Positions 1 through 9,955 of a stretch of 64,000 nt of DNA are shown here, one piece after another; position 1 is the stretch's first letter; each line of letters opens with the position of its first letter. This DNA comes from Anarhynchus alexandrinus. Lineage: Eukaryota > Chordata > Aves > Charadriiformes > Charadriidae. Both the position numbers and the translations under genes were made by a program. The DNA lies in NCBI GenBank assembly GCA_008711295.1, contig VUYV01000042.1, positions 187,437 through 251,436 on the forward strand, written 5' to 3'. The notes under the pieces were generated by a model. That model was given only the letters and a program-made list of their open reading frames with translations, had not been told where the DNA came from and searched no databases.

Positions 1-312
1 AGACAATACTAAGGAGACCAGTTGTATAAAATACAGTAGACTTACCCCACATCATGAATTTAATGCAGATCTAGGACTACATAGACGAGTAACCTCTACA
101 CTGCCATTATTGAGGAACTGTGCCTGTGCTGCAGTCAGCTGCAGTGTTGTGTATTTGCCTGTGTAAAAGACAGCTAAGAAAAAGGTATTAAAAATATGTA
201 TCACCTATTAATTATTTAAATCTATAGTTGCTGAAAATATATTTTAATTTCACAGTTCGGAGCAATTGATTGTACTTACTACTTCCGAATCACTCAAAGT
301 TTGCTAAGGACT
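1..312. other. No recognised feature
   Basis: AT-rich unique-looking sequence. The only local pattern is a short run around 131-146 with two ctgcag sites. No coding exon or repeat could be identified. Confidence 0.5.
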
Positions 313-531
313 TTAATTAAGGTGGTATTTAAGCCCATTTCTTTTCTGATGACTGTACAATAGTTTGCCTGACCAATTTGAAGTCCCTAGTGCCCAGCTC
401 TCTAGTATATCCAGGTCTCTCTGTAAGGCCTCTCTACCCTCAAGGGAGTCCACAGCTCCTCCTAGCTTAGTAACACTGACAAACTTACCTAATGTAATTT
501 CACTGAGCCCTTGGGGAATGCCACTGGTCAC
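313..531 (-). pseudogene. CR1 reverse transcriptase palm remnant with destroyed active site
   Basis: This open stretch of 72 codons covers the RT palm after motif A. It begins near a TSGIPQG stretch (motif B region of LINE RTs) and continues into the motif C region followed by a [22 protein letters not shown] stretch. The catalytic motif C, normally FADD in this family, reads FVSV here, so both metal-binding aspartates are gone. The reading frame differs from that of the 609-1100 segment, so at least one frameshift separates them. The last 25 or so residues have no CR1 resemblance. It is a dead remnant with no expected product. Confidence 0.75.
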
Positions 532-608
532 TGGCCACTAGTGTGATATAACCTTATTTACTATAATCCCTTGATCCCAACCCGTCAGCCAATTGCTTGT
601 ATTATGGG

Positions 609-1100
609 CTAATCTATCTGTGTGTTGGACAGTTTATCCAGAAGGGCACTGTGAGAGACAGCATCAAAAGTTTTGCTAAAATCCAAACCAACCACATCTA
701 CTGGCTTCCCTTGGTCAAGTAGATTGGTGACCATGTCATAAAAGGAAATTAAGCTGGTTAAGCAGGACTTTCCCCTCACAAACCCATGCTGGCTATGACC
801 AATGACTGCATTGTCTCTCAGGTGTTTTTCAATAACTACCAGAATAACCTTCTCCATAATTTTACCAGGCACCAAAGTGAGACTGACAGGCCTGTAATTA
901 CCAGGGTCTTCCTTCTTAACTTTCCTGAAAATTGGGACAATATATGCCAGCTTCCAGTTATCTGGGACCTCTCCAAACCCCCAAGGTTGTTGAAAAATAG
1001 TGGAGAGAGGTCCCACAATAACATTGGCCAGCTCCTTCAGTACCCTGGGATGAATTCCATCAAGCCCCATAGATTTATGTGCAACCAGCTGGAGCAGCAA
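609..1100 (-). pseudogene. CR1 reverse transcriptase fingers and motif A
   Basis: This is the longest open piece of this CR1, 163 codons. Visible in order are GLDGIHPRVLKEL (residues 12-24), IVPIFRK (54-60), NYRPVSL (68-74), HGFVRGKSC (105-113) and the motif A stretch DFSKTFD (140-146) with its catalytic aspartate kept. In an intact element this enzyme copies LINE RNA into DNA at the nicked target site (target-primed reverse transcription, in the nucleus). Here it is only a fragment: the frame breaks before the motif C piece at 313-531. The plus-strand open frame over the same bases is an antisense shadow. Confidence 0.85.
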
Positions 1101-1219
1101 GTCTCAAACAAGTTCAGTTTGCTGGGAGTTTATCGTCCACCCAGTCATGGTCTTCCAATACAGGGCTCCATGATTCCCAGGGCCCATCATCGGTGTTGAA
1201 GACAGAGGCAAAGGTGGCA

Positions 1220-1532
1220 TTAAATGTCTGCTTTTTCTACATCCCTGTTTGTGAGCTGACTGACTTCATCAAGTAACAGACCAATGTTATTTCTGATCCT
1301 CCTTTTGCTGTTATATTTTAAAAAGCCCCTTTTGTTGTTCTTCACAGTGTTGGTTAGCTTGAACTCTAACAGCTCTAATTTTCTCCCAACAGTGGCAAAC
1401 AGCTTCTCTGCATTCCTCCCGTGTTGCCTGTCCATGCTTCCAATGGCCATACACTTTCCTTTTATGCCTAAGATCTAGAAGAAGATCCTTCCTCAGCCAA
1501 GTTGGCCTTCTGCCCCACTTGCTTGACTTCAC
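1220..1532 (-). pseudogene. CR1 endonuclease-RT linker remnant
   Basis: Two overlapping open frames on the minus strand (1311-1532 and 1220-1450) together give the region between the CR1 endonuclease and RT. The first holds a basic, charged stretch (WLRKDLLLDLRHKRKVYGHW); the second holds NSKRRIRNNIGLLLDE followed by LTNRDVEKAD, the usual lead-in to the RT domain. The change of frame inside one domain shows an old frameshift between about 1311 and 1400. The 1311-1532 frame is the same as that of the RT piece at 609-1100. Confidence 0.7.
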
Positions 1533-1872
1533 ACACTGGAATTGCCTGCTCTTGTACTCTTAAGAGATCACACTTAAAAAGTGACCAGCATTCATAGACC
1601 CCAATACCCTAAAAAGCGCATTCCCAGGGGCCCTTACTAACTCACTTCTCCAGCAGCCTGAAGTCAGCTGTCCCCATATCCAGCGTTGAAGTTTTCCTAG
1701 TAGTTTTTCTCCCTTCCAAAAATTTGAAACTCAGCTACTTTATGGTCACTGTGACCAAGCCAGTCACTAATCACCACTTCACCCAAGAATCTCTCTTTGT
1801 TTACAAACAACAAATCTAGAAGAGCACCTTTCCTAAATGTCTCCCTTACTACCCGTGCCAAGAAATTATCTT

Positions 1873-2685
1873 AAGCTCGAGAAGTGGGCCTCATGAGGTT
1901 CAACAAGACCAAGTGGGAGGTCCTGCACTTGGGCAACCACTGGTACCAATACAGGCTGGGTGATGAAGGAATTAAGAGCAGCCCTGCAGAGTAGGACTTG
2001 GGGGTACTGGTGGATGAAATGGTGGACATGAGCCAGCAATGTGTGCTCGCAGCCCAGAAAGACAACTGTATCCTGGGCTGCATCAAAAGAAGCATAGCCA
2101 GCAGGTCAAGGGTGGTGACCCTGCCCCTCTATTCCACTCCAGTAAGACCCCACCTGGACTACTGCATCCAGCTCTGGAGTTCTCAGCACAGGAAAGACAT
2201 GGACCTGTTGGAGTGAGTCCAGAGGAGGGCCACAAAAATGATCAGATGGGTGGAACACCTCTCCTATGAAGACAGGCTGAGAGAGTTGGGGTTATTCAGC
2301 CTGGAGAAGAGAGGGCTCTGGGGACACCTTATTGCAGGCTTTCAGTACTTAAAGGGGGCTTATAAAAAAGTTGAGGAAAAGCCTTTTAGCAGGGCCTGTT
2401 GTGATAAGACAAGGGGTAATGGTTTTAAACTAAAAGAGGGTAGATTTAGACTAGATATTAGGAAGAAATTCTTTCCTCTGAGGAGGGTGAAACACTGGAA
2501 CAGGTTGTGCAGAGAGGTGGTAGATGCCCCCTCCCTGGAAGTGTTCAAGGTCAGGTTGGAGTGGACTCTGAGCAACGTGATCTAGCTGAAGATGTCCCTG
2601 CTCATTGCAGGGGGGTTTGGACTAGATGACCTTGAAAGGTCCCTTCCAACCCAAACTATTCTATGATTCCATGATTCTATGATTC
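1873..2685 (+). mobile_element. CR1 LINE 3' end nested in another CR1
   Basis: A 5'-truncated plus-strand CR1 of about 813 bp. It contains the C-terminal third of the ORF2-type protein, a short 3' UTR and the tail, which is three imperfect 8-bp ATTCTATG-like units ending at about 2688. It interrupts the minus-strand CR1 between its endonuclease motifs GDFN and SDH. The six bases tatctt occur on both sides (1867-1872 and 2686-2691), fitting a short target-site duplication, although the second copy overlaps the tail repeat by some bases, so chance or microhomology is possible. It shares its 3' UTR wording with the copy at 32990-34137 and so probably belongs to the same subfamily. Confidence 0.92.
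1875..2585 (+). pseudogene. C-terminal part of CR1 ORF2 protein, two internal stops
   Basis: One reading frame runs through the whole piece to its natural stop at 2583-2585, broken by in-frame stops at 1992-1994 and 2214-2216. It covers the region after the RT palm: [24 protein letters not shown], then after the second stop [35 protein letters not shown] and REVVDAPSLEVF. These are the characteristic C-terminal blocks of CR1 ORF2. With only two stops and no frameshift over about 235 codons it is better preserved than the element it landed in, consistent with being younger. Confidence 0.85.
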
Positions 2686-3010
2686 TATCTTCAACATGCT
2701 TCAGGAACTTCCTGGATCTGTTTGTGTCCTGTTTGTGTCCCCTGTATGATATTCCCAGTTGATGTATGGGAAGTTAAAATCACCCATAAGGAGAGGGGCA
2801 GCTGATCTAGAGATATCTTTAATTCCTTGTAGTATAATTAGTCAGTGGTGTTGTCCTTGCTGGGTAGTCAATAGTAGACTCCTACAACAACATCTGTCTT
2901 GTTTGCTTTTCCCTTCATCCTTACCCAGAGGCTCTCAGCTGTGTTCTCATCAACTGTAAGCACCATTCAATCTAAACTCTCCCCCTCCTCTCTGAAACAG
3001 CCTGACTTGG
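2686..3010 (-). mobile_element. CR1 LINE, endonuclease part of the interrupted copy
   Basis: This is the upstream part of the minus-strand CR1 whose other half lies at 313-1872. In translation it shows SLWVRMKGKANKTDVVVGVY followed by LMGDFNFPYI at 2761-2790, the GDFN motif of AP-like endonucleases that nick target DNA for CR1 insertion. The protein frame resumes across the nested element: the last residues before the break and the first after it (a DNFLARVVRE-like stretch) join as expected for this domain. Stops are present. Resemblance ends near 3010, which is taken as the 5' truncation point of this copy. Confidence 0.82.
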
Positions 3011-4819
3011 GTTACTTGTACCTGACACAAAGGAAAAAGGGCATTAGCAATCAAGTTCTCAGTGTCTTTTGGGTTTCTCTTGATTGACAATGAGTAATTT
3101 GGGCTTGGACAGGTATTTTGTTCCCTGGACATGTAAAAATATTTAAAACATTCACATTTTACATTCATTTTGAAAATATTCTAGGTGTACATTTGTATTC
3201 TAGGTGGATTCAGAATCTACATCATCTTCTCAGTCGTATTCATGTAAGGACAGACCATAAGACTGGAATATTACCCTACAAGACCTCTAGTGCAAAATTC
3301 AAAACAAGCTTCTCCATTCGATTTATCCACATAAAAGAAGTAATTTCAGTTATTATTATGCCTTTATTCCCACCATTCACTTTTCCCTTAATGTCTTCAG
3401 AAAATGCAATAGTTCTGCTGAACACCTTAACTTTACCACATTTCCAACAGTTGAGAAGAACACAAGAAAGACAGCTTTTACCAGTTCTGTAGAGGATCAT
3501 GAGGTTAAATAGACACATATGTGTTACCATGGACAAATCAGGGCCTCTGACAGAGACTTCCAAAGGGAGTAAGTGGAGTGAATATTAAGGCTCATTTTTC
3601 TGAACTTTACACACTGGTATTTCTATGTTGTTTCACCTCCTGTCCTAAAATCTCAGGACACATTAGTACTTCCACATTCTTCCTACACTTGGACCAATTC
3701 ATCAGTTTGCTTTTGATATGACTGTTTTCTGGGACAGAGAGGTTTGCTCAAAGTCAATCATGTAACTGAGAACTTTACTGAATCAGAGCTCAAGGCTCAT
3801 TTTCCTTTTGCATCAGAAAATGCATGGATTTAAATTTATTTTCCACTCAGAAAACTTCTGCTTCTCTTACATGGGAACTCATATAGTTAATTATTAGTAA
3901 AACAGTAAAGCTGCCACTGCCTGTTACATCTATTTGTTTCCAACTTCTGCAGTATGTGAATGTAACAGCTATTTTTTTATGCCAGGGGTGAGTGGAAAAC
4001 ATTTAAAAAAATTATTTCCACCTTTCTTTATGAAAAACAGCCTGAATATTTATAGAGTTAAATCTCTCACTGTGGAAATTTAAGATCTTGGCTCCCTGTA
4101 AATGTGGAAAATCTCCAGAAGTTAACACACTCTTTGGAGGTGAACCCTTCAAGCCGACCTCCTCTGTATTGATTGTGACATTATCTTGTCAGCATGAACA
4201 TCCAATATCCAACTTAGGCAATATTTCTCATTAAGTTGCATAGCCTATGGACAACATAAACTTAAACAAATGTGCAGTGTCAGAGGACAGGCAAAGTGCA
4301 GCACCTAGTTTTAATAAACTGAAAACGATCCCTCTGACAATCTCTTCTAATTTTACCTCTGACTCAGTTTATGCTTTATTCCATCCAGTATCTCTCTTTT
4401 TATCATTACTCTAATTTCTGGTTTTGTATTTTTTTTTTCCTAAGTGAATGGCTTCATAGAGCACTTGACACTGCTTCACTGATTTCTGCAGTAATGTTCT
4501 CATTGACCACAATGGTCCAGTATCAAGCTCATCTCTAGCAAAGTAAAATTTTTATTGACACTCCTCTAAACTGTTGAGTTGAATACTCTTCTCTAGCTGT
4601 ATACTTCATGTATTAATTCTTCACTAAACTCACCAATTTTAAAGCATGAAAAAATCTGCATAATCAGGTAATCTAGTATCTTGCATAGTGTAGAGCATAA
4701 AATTTCACCTCATTCTTGGGATGCATTTGTTACTTTCAGCTATACTTCCTATACCACCTCTTTCCAGAAGTCATGTTCTCTTGAATGAATGACATCATAT
4801 AAGGCAGAACATGTCATGA
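3011..4819. other. No recognised feature
   Basis: Unique-looking AT-rich DNA. An open frame of 124 codons at 3118-3492 (+) has no recognisable domain, no biased composition and no splice context that I can see, and is treated as chance. Confidence 0.45.
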
Positions 4820-5035
4820 CCTTTGACAAGTTGTTCCAGTGGCTTGTTAAATCACTAAACTGTTACATTTCAATTTTCAGTGTGTTTCGTTCATGATGAA
4901 GTCACCCCTTAAACTTCTCTCCTATAAACCAAAAAACATGTCTATTAAAACACACTGTTAAGCCTTGAATACTTTCATATCTGTTTTCTGAAGCCGTTCC
5001 AATCTGTCATTTTTGCTCTAAAGAGTTTCACACAG
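4820..5035 (-). mobile_element. Ancient CR1/L3-like LINE 3' UTR fragment
   Basis: Read on the minus strand, this has the order of blocks typical of the old L3/CR1-like 3' region. As written on the plus strand these are: a 'gacaagttgttccagtgg' block near 4827, a stretch like the usual 'ttaatcaccctcactgtta' block, 'gaagtcaccccttaaacttc' near 4900-4918, and a pyrimidine-rich 'ttctgaagccgttccaatct' block near 4986-5005. Divergence is high and there is no simple tail. The same block order is seen at 59858-60235. I recognise it from pattern only, so boundaries are rough. Confidence 0.5.
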
Positions 5036-6169
5036 TCAGTATTCAGGTAATGACCTCACTAATGTAATGTACTGTGGTAATATAATCTCCCTCTTTCTAC
5101 TCAATAATCTCTTGCTTATTGGGACTCAATAGTCTCAAGCTATTGCCTGCCATGGGAAGTTCAAAGTGCTTTCTGATTACTCACTTTTGAAAAATATTTG
5201 TGTTTTACATTTAACTGTCGTAAAGGTCAATTGAGTTTGGTTGCTGAGTAAAACAGAGTCGTCTGTATGACAACCAATATTTGTGTCGTCCATTGACTTC
5301 ACTAGTAATGACTTTTTGTATTTTCTTCTACAGACCTTCCAGCTACTTGAGTGATGTCTCAGAAGTTTCTAAAAATATGAAAAAAGGTGGGCTTTTTAGT
5401 TTGATTAGTGAATACAGAAAAAAAACCCTCCACTAACATGCCTTCCTATAGAACAATCTCCAACTTCCTTTTGTAGAACTCCAAAGAGAAAACAAAGAAA
5501 CAAACAAACAAAATCAGAGATACAGTTAAAAGTCAAAAAGATAAAGTGCAGGAAGTTGTGATTACACTGTCTTTTTTTAGTACCTTGCATTCAGAGTATC
5601 TGTGTTCAAATGGTGATTATATGTTTCAAAAAATTACCGTCTTTTGAATTTTGTAACTAACTTTGGTAATAAAGATACCAGATTAAACCTTGCAAAAAGC
5701 AGGACCGGATCCATTTTACTTATTAGTTTTGATGTATTAAACACAACCAAATTTCAGGAATCCTGTATATTCCTCATACAGAATTAATCTGCCTTTTCAA
5801 ACACACAGTAGATTAGGCATTTAATCATGGTTTACCTAAGAAGGCCAGAGGCATAGGATTATTTGCAGAACCTTAGTTAAATTCCCCAAAGCCTAGAAGA
5901 CTATTCAGTATATGTGTATAAAGTGAGAATGTCTCTGTGACTGTAAAAGGTACAAAAGAAAAATGAAATGTATAGAAATTCAGATAAATCAGAAATTGGA
6001 AATAGGAAGAAAAAACGATGAGTAGAAGCAAAATGATAGAAGGGAAAAACTCTAGAAAATAAAGAAGAAAAAGTTTTGAATTATAGCATCAGGAATGAGA
6101 GGATATCTCTATGGTTTTGTGAAAAAGCTAGACATTGCAGTTGCATGAGATTTAAATTGTAAAAGGCTT
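5036..6169. other. No recognised feature; purine-rich tract
   Basis: No exon or clear repeat. From about 5940 to 6110 the plus strand is strongly purine-rich with many gaa/aga steps. This may be chance or the worn 5' flank of the LINE fragment that begins near 6170. Confidence 0.4.
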
Positions 6170-7215
6170 TCCATTGTAATAGGAAATAACAAGGTTGCTA
6201 AAAAACAGTATGATAGATGTTGTTAAATCAGCAGGTCCAGATAATTTTGCCTCCAAGTGCTGTAAAGAGTCAGCTGAGGAGATCTCTTGATCATCAGTGA
6301 TGATTTTCAATAAGTCTTGGAGCACTGGAGCATTTCCAAAGGGCTGGAATGAAGCTAATGTTATGCCAATGTTTTAAAAGTATAAATGGGACATCTAATT
6401 ATAGGCCTGTCATCCTGACATTGATCCCAGACAAATTATGGAACAAGAGATATGGGATTTGATGAATAACCTATTAAAAGAGGATAATATAATTAATGGC
6501 AATCAGCATGGGCTTATAGGAAAGACATACTTTTGAACTTGCTTGTAAGCTGATCAGGAAAAGCTATCATTGGACTGATAAGGATGATGCTGATGATCTT
6601 GTTTTACTTCTGTAGGTCATTTAGTTTCATACTGAATATGCTGATTAACAAAGAAATCGCAAACACCAATATTATATGTATTAAACTAAACAGAAGCTTC
6701 TAAAATGTAGGTTTTAATATACAACTGTATTTAAAGAACCATCAATGAACATGTGTTTTTCTAATAAAATGCCAGAGGGAGTATTTTTGGCCTTATTTGC
6801 AGCCTCAGTAAAACACAGCGTTTTTACTGAAAAGAATTGTGGATAACACAGCCGCTGGAGTGGCGGTCAATGAGGAAAAGGAAAGGTTGCTGACAAGCAA
6901 TTGGCATCCACCAGACATCAGGGATACAACAATTTATTTTATTATAGACAAATGAAATGATGTATCTAGGGACAACAGTGTACAGAACACTTAGGGAATG
7001 GGAACTCTATCCTGAGAATTAAAGCTCCAAAACCTTGGAGATGACAAGCAGTAACATACTACAGGTGGAAAAGTCTAATGTAATCCTGACCTGTGCAGCA
7101 TTCAGACTATCTCTCTTTGAATATGAAGTCTATCTCTGTATTTCTCAGTTAAAGTAGGACATTGATATATTGAAAAACAAGTACAGAGAAACATTACAAA
7201 ATTATTAAAACATAA
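6170..7215 (+). mobile_element. Ancient CR1/L3-like LINE, degenerate RT region
   Basis: Translated in shifting frames, the plus strand gives the order expected of a CR1/L3 reverse transcriptase: KSAGPDNF near 6226, ESAEEIS, FNKSWSTGAFPKGWNEANV, then NYRPV encoded at 6397-6411, followed by a worn GNQHG-like block near 6500. Further on, a stretch around 6950-6970 resembles the 'QMKW' region of the same family's C-terminal part. There is no long open frame, and stops and frameshifts occur every few dozen codons, so it is far older than the CR1 copies with ATTCTATG tails. Family name is inferred from pattern; the 3' limit is approximate. Confidence 0.6.
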
Positions 7216-9800
7216 GAAAATAAATTTTACACCTAAACTTAAGGTACTGCTTTAAATTTTCTGATGCAGCAGTTTCTTTCACCTCTTTTAACATAGATTG
7301 CATAGCAACAATGCTGGTAGAAAGAAGTCAGCATCCGTGACTATCCCCAAGGAGTTCAATCTGCTTAAGAATTACAAAAGAAGGTGAAGGATTCATTTGA
7401 CCATAACCTGTTTGTACTTACATTCAGAATAGAAATATGTCCATGGAAAAATGTGATAACCAGAACCCATTCACCAGAGAGTGAAGCTTCATTTTTTTTC
7501 TCCCAAAATCAGACACTAACAGAAAGTGTAGTTAAATCCTTAGCTGTGAGCCTGTTTGACTACAATCATTTCCCCTACTAATTGACTTCCACGAGTCAGC
7601 ACTGATATATTAGTCCCACAGACTTTGTTCTTGCTATGTAACTGTCCTTCGTGGGTCCTACTGAATTCAACAGCATTTATGAGATTCATGGTTGATTCTT
7701 TATCCACAAAAGACTTCTAATTGAGGTGAAATTATTTTCCAAAAGTTAGCTCAAAGAAGAATTCATTCAGGAAAATGTTGTGCCTTGTGTTACATGAGAT
7801 ATCAAACGAAATTATGATCTCACATCCTTTATGATTTAGCAGCCTCCTGAAACAATGACCTCTGATTAGACTGAGATCTCCAACTTTTGTTACAGCATGC
7901 TAGTTCTGACAGAAGACAAAGAAATGGTTTTGAAGAAGGTAAGAAAGCAGGTACAAAGTTCACAGATTTGCAAGATAACAGCAGTCTAATTTTACCGATG
8001 TCCTCAAGTTAGGTAATTGGCCCCAAATTGCACAAGACAATGTGTGTCTGTTGGCCTGAGCACTCAGGAGGGTGAGAGAACGAACACAGTTCTCTCATGT
8101 TTCTTCATGGTTAGAGGTGTACATTCAAGTTCTTTGCTATAACCCCATCCCATAAAGGTGTATAGCAATAGGCAGAATAGATGTAATTCCATAAATTATT
8201 TCCCTGTCCTTGTTGCCATCTTTCTCACCAAAAACAGGGGAAAAAAAACCACCGAAAAAATACGGAATGATCTGTAGCGAGCAGCAAAAGAAGTAGCACA
8301 GATGACCTCTTTGGGCAGCAGAAAGTAAAACTGCAATGTGTAAAGTCATAGTTTTCTTCTCGGTTTAGCTTCTTTTCACTCAGCCTGCAACAAATGTTCC
8401 TTTCTTGGAACAGAACAGAAGAATGATTTGTATTCCAAATGTTTGTTTTGATTTCTAGAGAATAGCATATTCTTCTGTATTTTGAGAAATAAAGAATATG
8501 TGTTCTTTTTTTTAAGACTAAAACTTCATGCTTTGTAATGCTTCAGTTTCACCTAGCTGTTTATACAGCAGCCTATTTTGAACTCCTACTGCTTCTGGAA
8601 GACTAGACTAGGTCTTCTAGTCTACAGTAAAATACACAATTGTTTGACAGCCATTCTAAGGAACTTCAGCAAATCAAAATTGAGATATTATAACAATAGA
8701 ATTTTACTTAATTTTTATTTTAACCATAGAATTTTACTTTATTGGATGCTGTCCATATATTTTTTTTCTGAATTCAACGCGATACTCACTCAAGCTCTCA
8801 AGCAGCACTGTCAAGGAGACACGTGGTTCCATAATGCTGACTAATTCAGGACCCTACTACACAGCAGACAAGAGGGTAGTTGAAGAAATAGCTGCTTCTT
8901 TCAGTGCTGAGTGTTCAGCTGCTGTCTTTTGATTGTGAAAACAATAGCAGTCTAACATCCAAACTGAAGAAATCTTCAAAAATAAAGATATTTTTAAAAC
9001 CAAGCTTAGTACAAATTTTGTGTTGTCTTTGCTGCTCCAATGCTAGTATATGGTACCAACAATCTAAAACAAAGTAAAACCCATGCAAATATCTAGAAAC
9101 TTTCCAAATAAGGAATGTTATTGTTGAGAGTAATTAATAAAAGTCTTATTTTATGAAATACTGCGTAAAATTCCTTAAATACTGCTACTGAAATCTGGTA
9201 GAGCAATTTTTCCCAATGAGCAGAAACAAATATAAGAATACAGCTTTCCAAAGATGCAATGCCAGAGTTAAATTTTCACTGGAGAATTAGTTTATAGCAA
9301 GGTAAATATGCTTTATCCTGCTATTAACTGATTGACAAAAAAGCAGCAAAATCACCGTGAATATAACAAATTACCTGGTTCTTATGTATTTCACAGACAC
9401 ACACTGCCAAGGTATTGAAGTGTGAAATTAGTGAAGTACTTATGCAATATACAGGCATTGTGAATATGATTACACCTAGGAGATGATCCTAGTAATGATA
9501 ACTTGAAGCTTACACTAGAACAATCACTCATTTACATCAGGTGGTAAGAGTAACAATTTTAATGCTAAAGGTCTCTATTTTGATCCCTCCAGGATAACAG
9601 CATCTATATGGATATAGGCAATGTAGCCATCCACTAGTGTGGAAACAGTTCATTTTCTGTTGAGAGAGCTGAGGTTGGGATGGGATTTTTTTTATTATTT
9701 TTTTTTTAATACAAGTCTTAGTTCTGTGTGGTGAATGTATGGCTACAGGAATTTCAGTCTGGCACACAGTCAGATCACTAAGCCATGGAATACGTTTAAA
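7216..9800. other. No recognised feature
   Basis: Unique-looking AT-rich DNA with short homopolymers only. A small inverted repeat (gaagac/gtcttc and agactag/ctagtct) lies at about 8597-8622. Open frames here are under 90 codons and show no family features. Confidence 0.45.
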
Positions 9801-9905
9801 GGATAGGATAGGATAGGATAGGATAGGATAGGATAGGATTAGAATAGAATAGAATAGAATAGAATAGAATAGAATAGAATAGAATAGAATAGAATAGAAT
9901 AGAAT
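9801..9905. repeat. Compound pentanucleotide microsatellite (GGATA)n(AGAAT)n
   Basis: Seven perfect GGATA units from 9801, a ggatt transition, then thirteen perfect AGAAT units from 9841 to 9905. It directly abuts the CR1 3' end at 9906, so on the minus strand it forms the element's tail. The pentamer tail differs from the 8-bp tail of the other CR1 copies here. Confidence 0.97.
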
Positions 9906-9955
9906 AGTTCAATTGGAAGGGACCTACAATCATCATCTAGTCACACTGCAATATT
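9906..9955 (-). mobile_element. Very short CR1 3' end
   Basis: Immediately after the pentamer array the plus strand reads gttcaattggaagggacc, then tacaatcatcatctagtc. This is the reverse complement of a CR1 terminal block. Only about 50 bp of the element body remain, so this is an extremely 5'-truncated insertion or a remnant. Combined with the (AGAAT)n tail it points to a CR1 subfamily different from the other copies. Confidence 0.75.

Larger units (their letters stand above)
313..1872 (-). mobile_element. CR1 LINE, RT-side part of an interrupted copy
   Basis: This is the downstream part (in the element's own direction) of a minus-strand CR1. Read from 1872 down to 313 it carries the end of the endonuclease (a GHSDHK stretch near 1739-1756, the conserved SDH motif of AP-type endonucleases), the linker to the reverse transcriptase, and the RT fingers and palm. 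The match is clear to about 390; from there to 313 the reading frame stays open but no longer resembles CR1, so the 3' limit is approximate. No ATTCTATG tail is present, so the element's 3' end is missing. The upstream part of the same copy continues at 2692-3010 beyond a younger plus-strand CR1. Family assignment rests on motif order and wording typical of CR1. Confidence 0.88.

Noticed and set aside
786..1199. 137-codon plus-strand open frame
   Set aside because: It is antisense to the CR1 RT at 609-1100 and has no features of its own.
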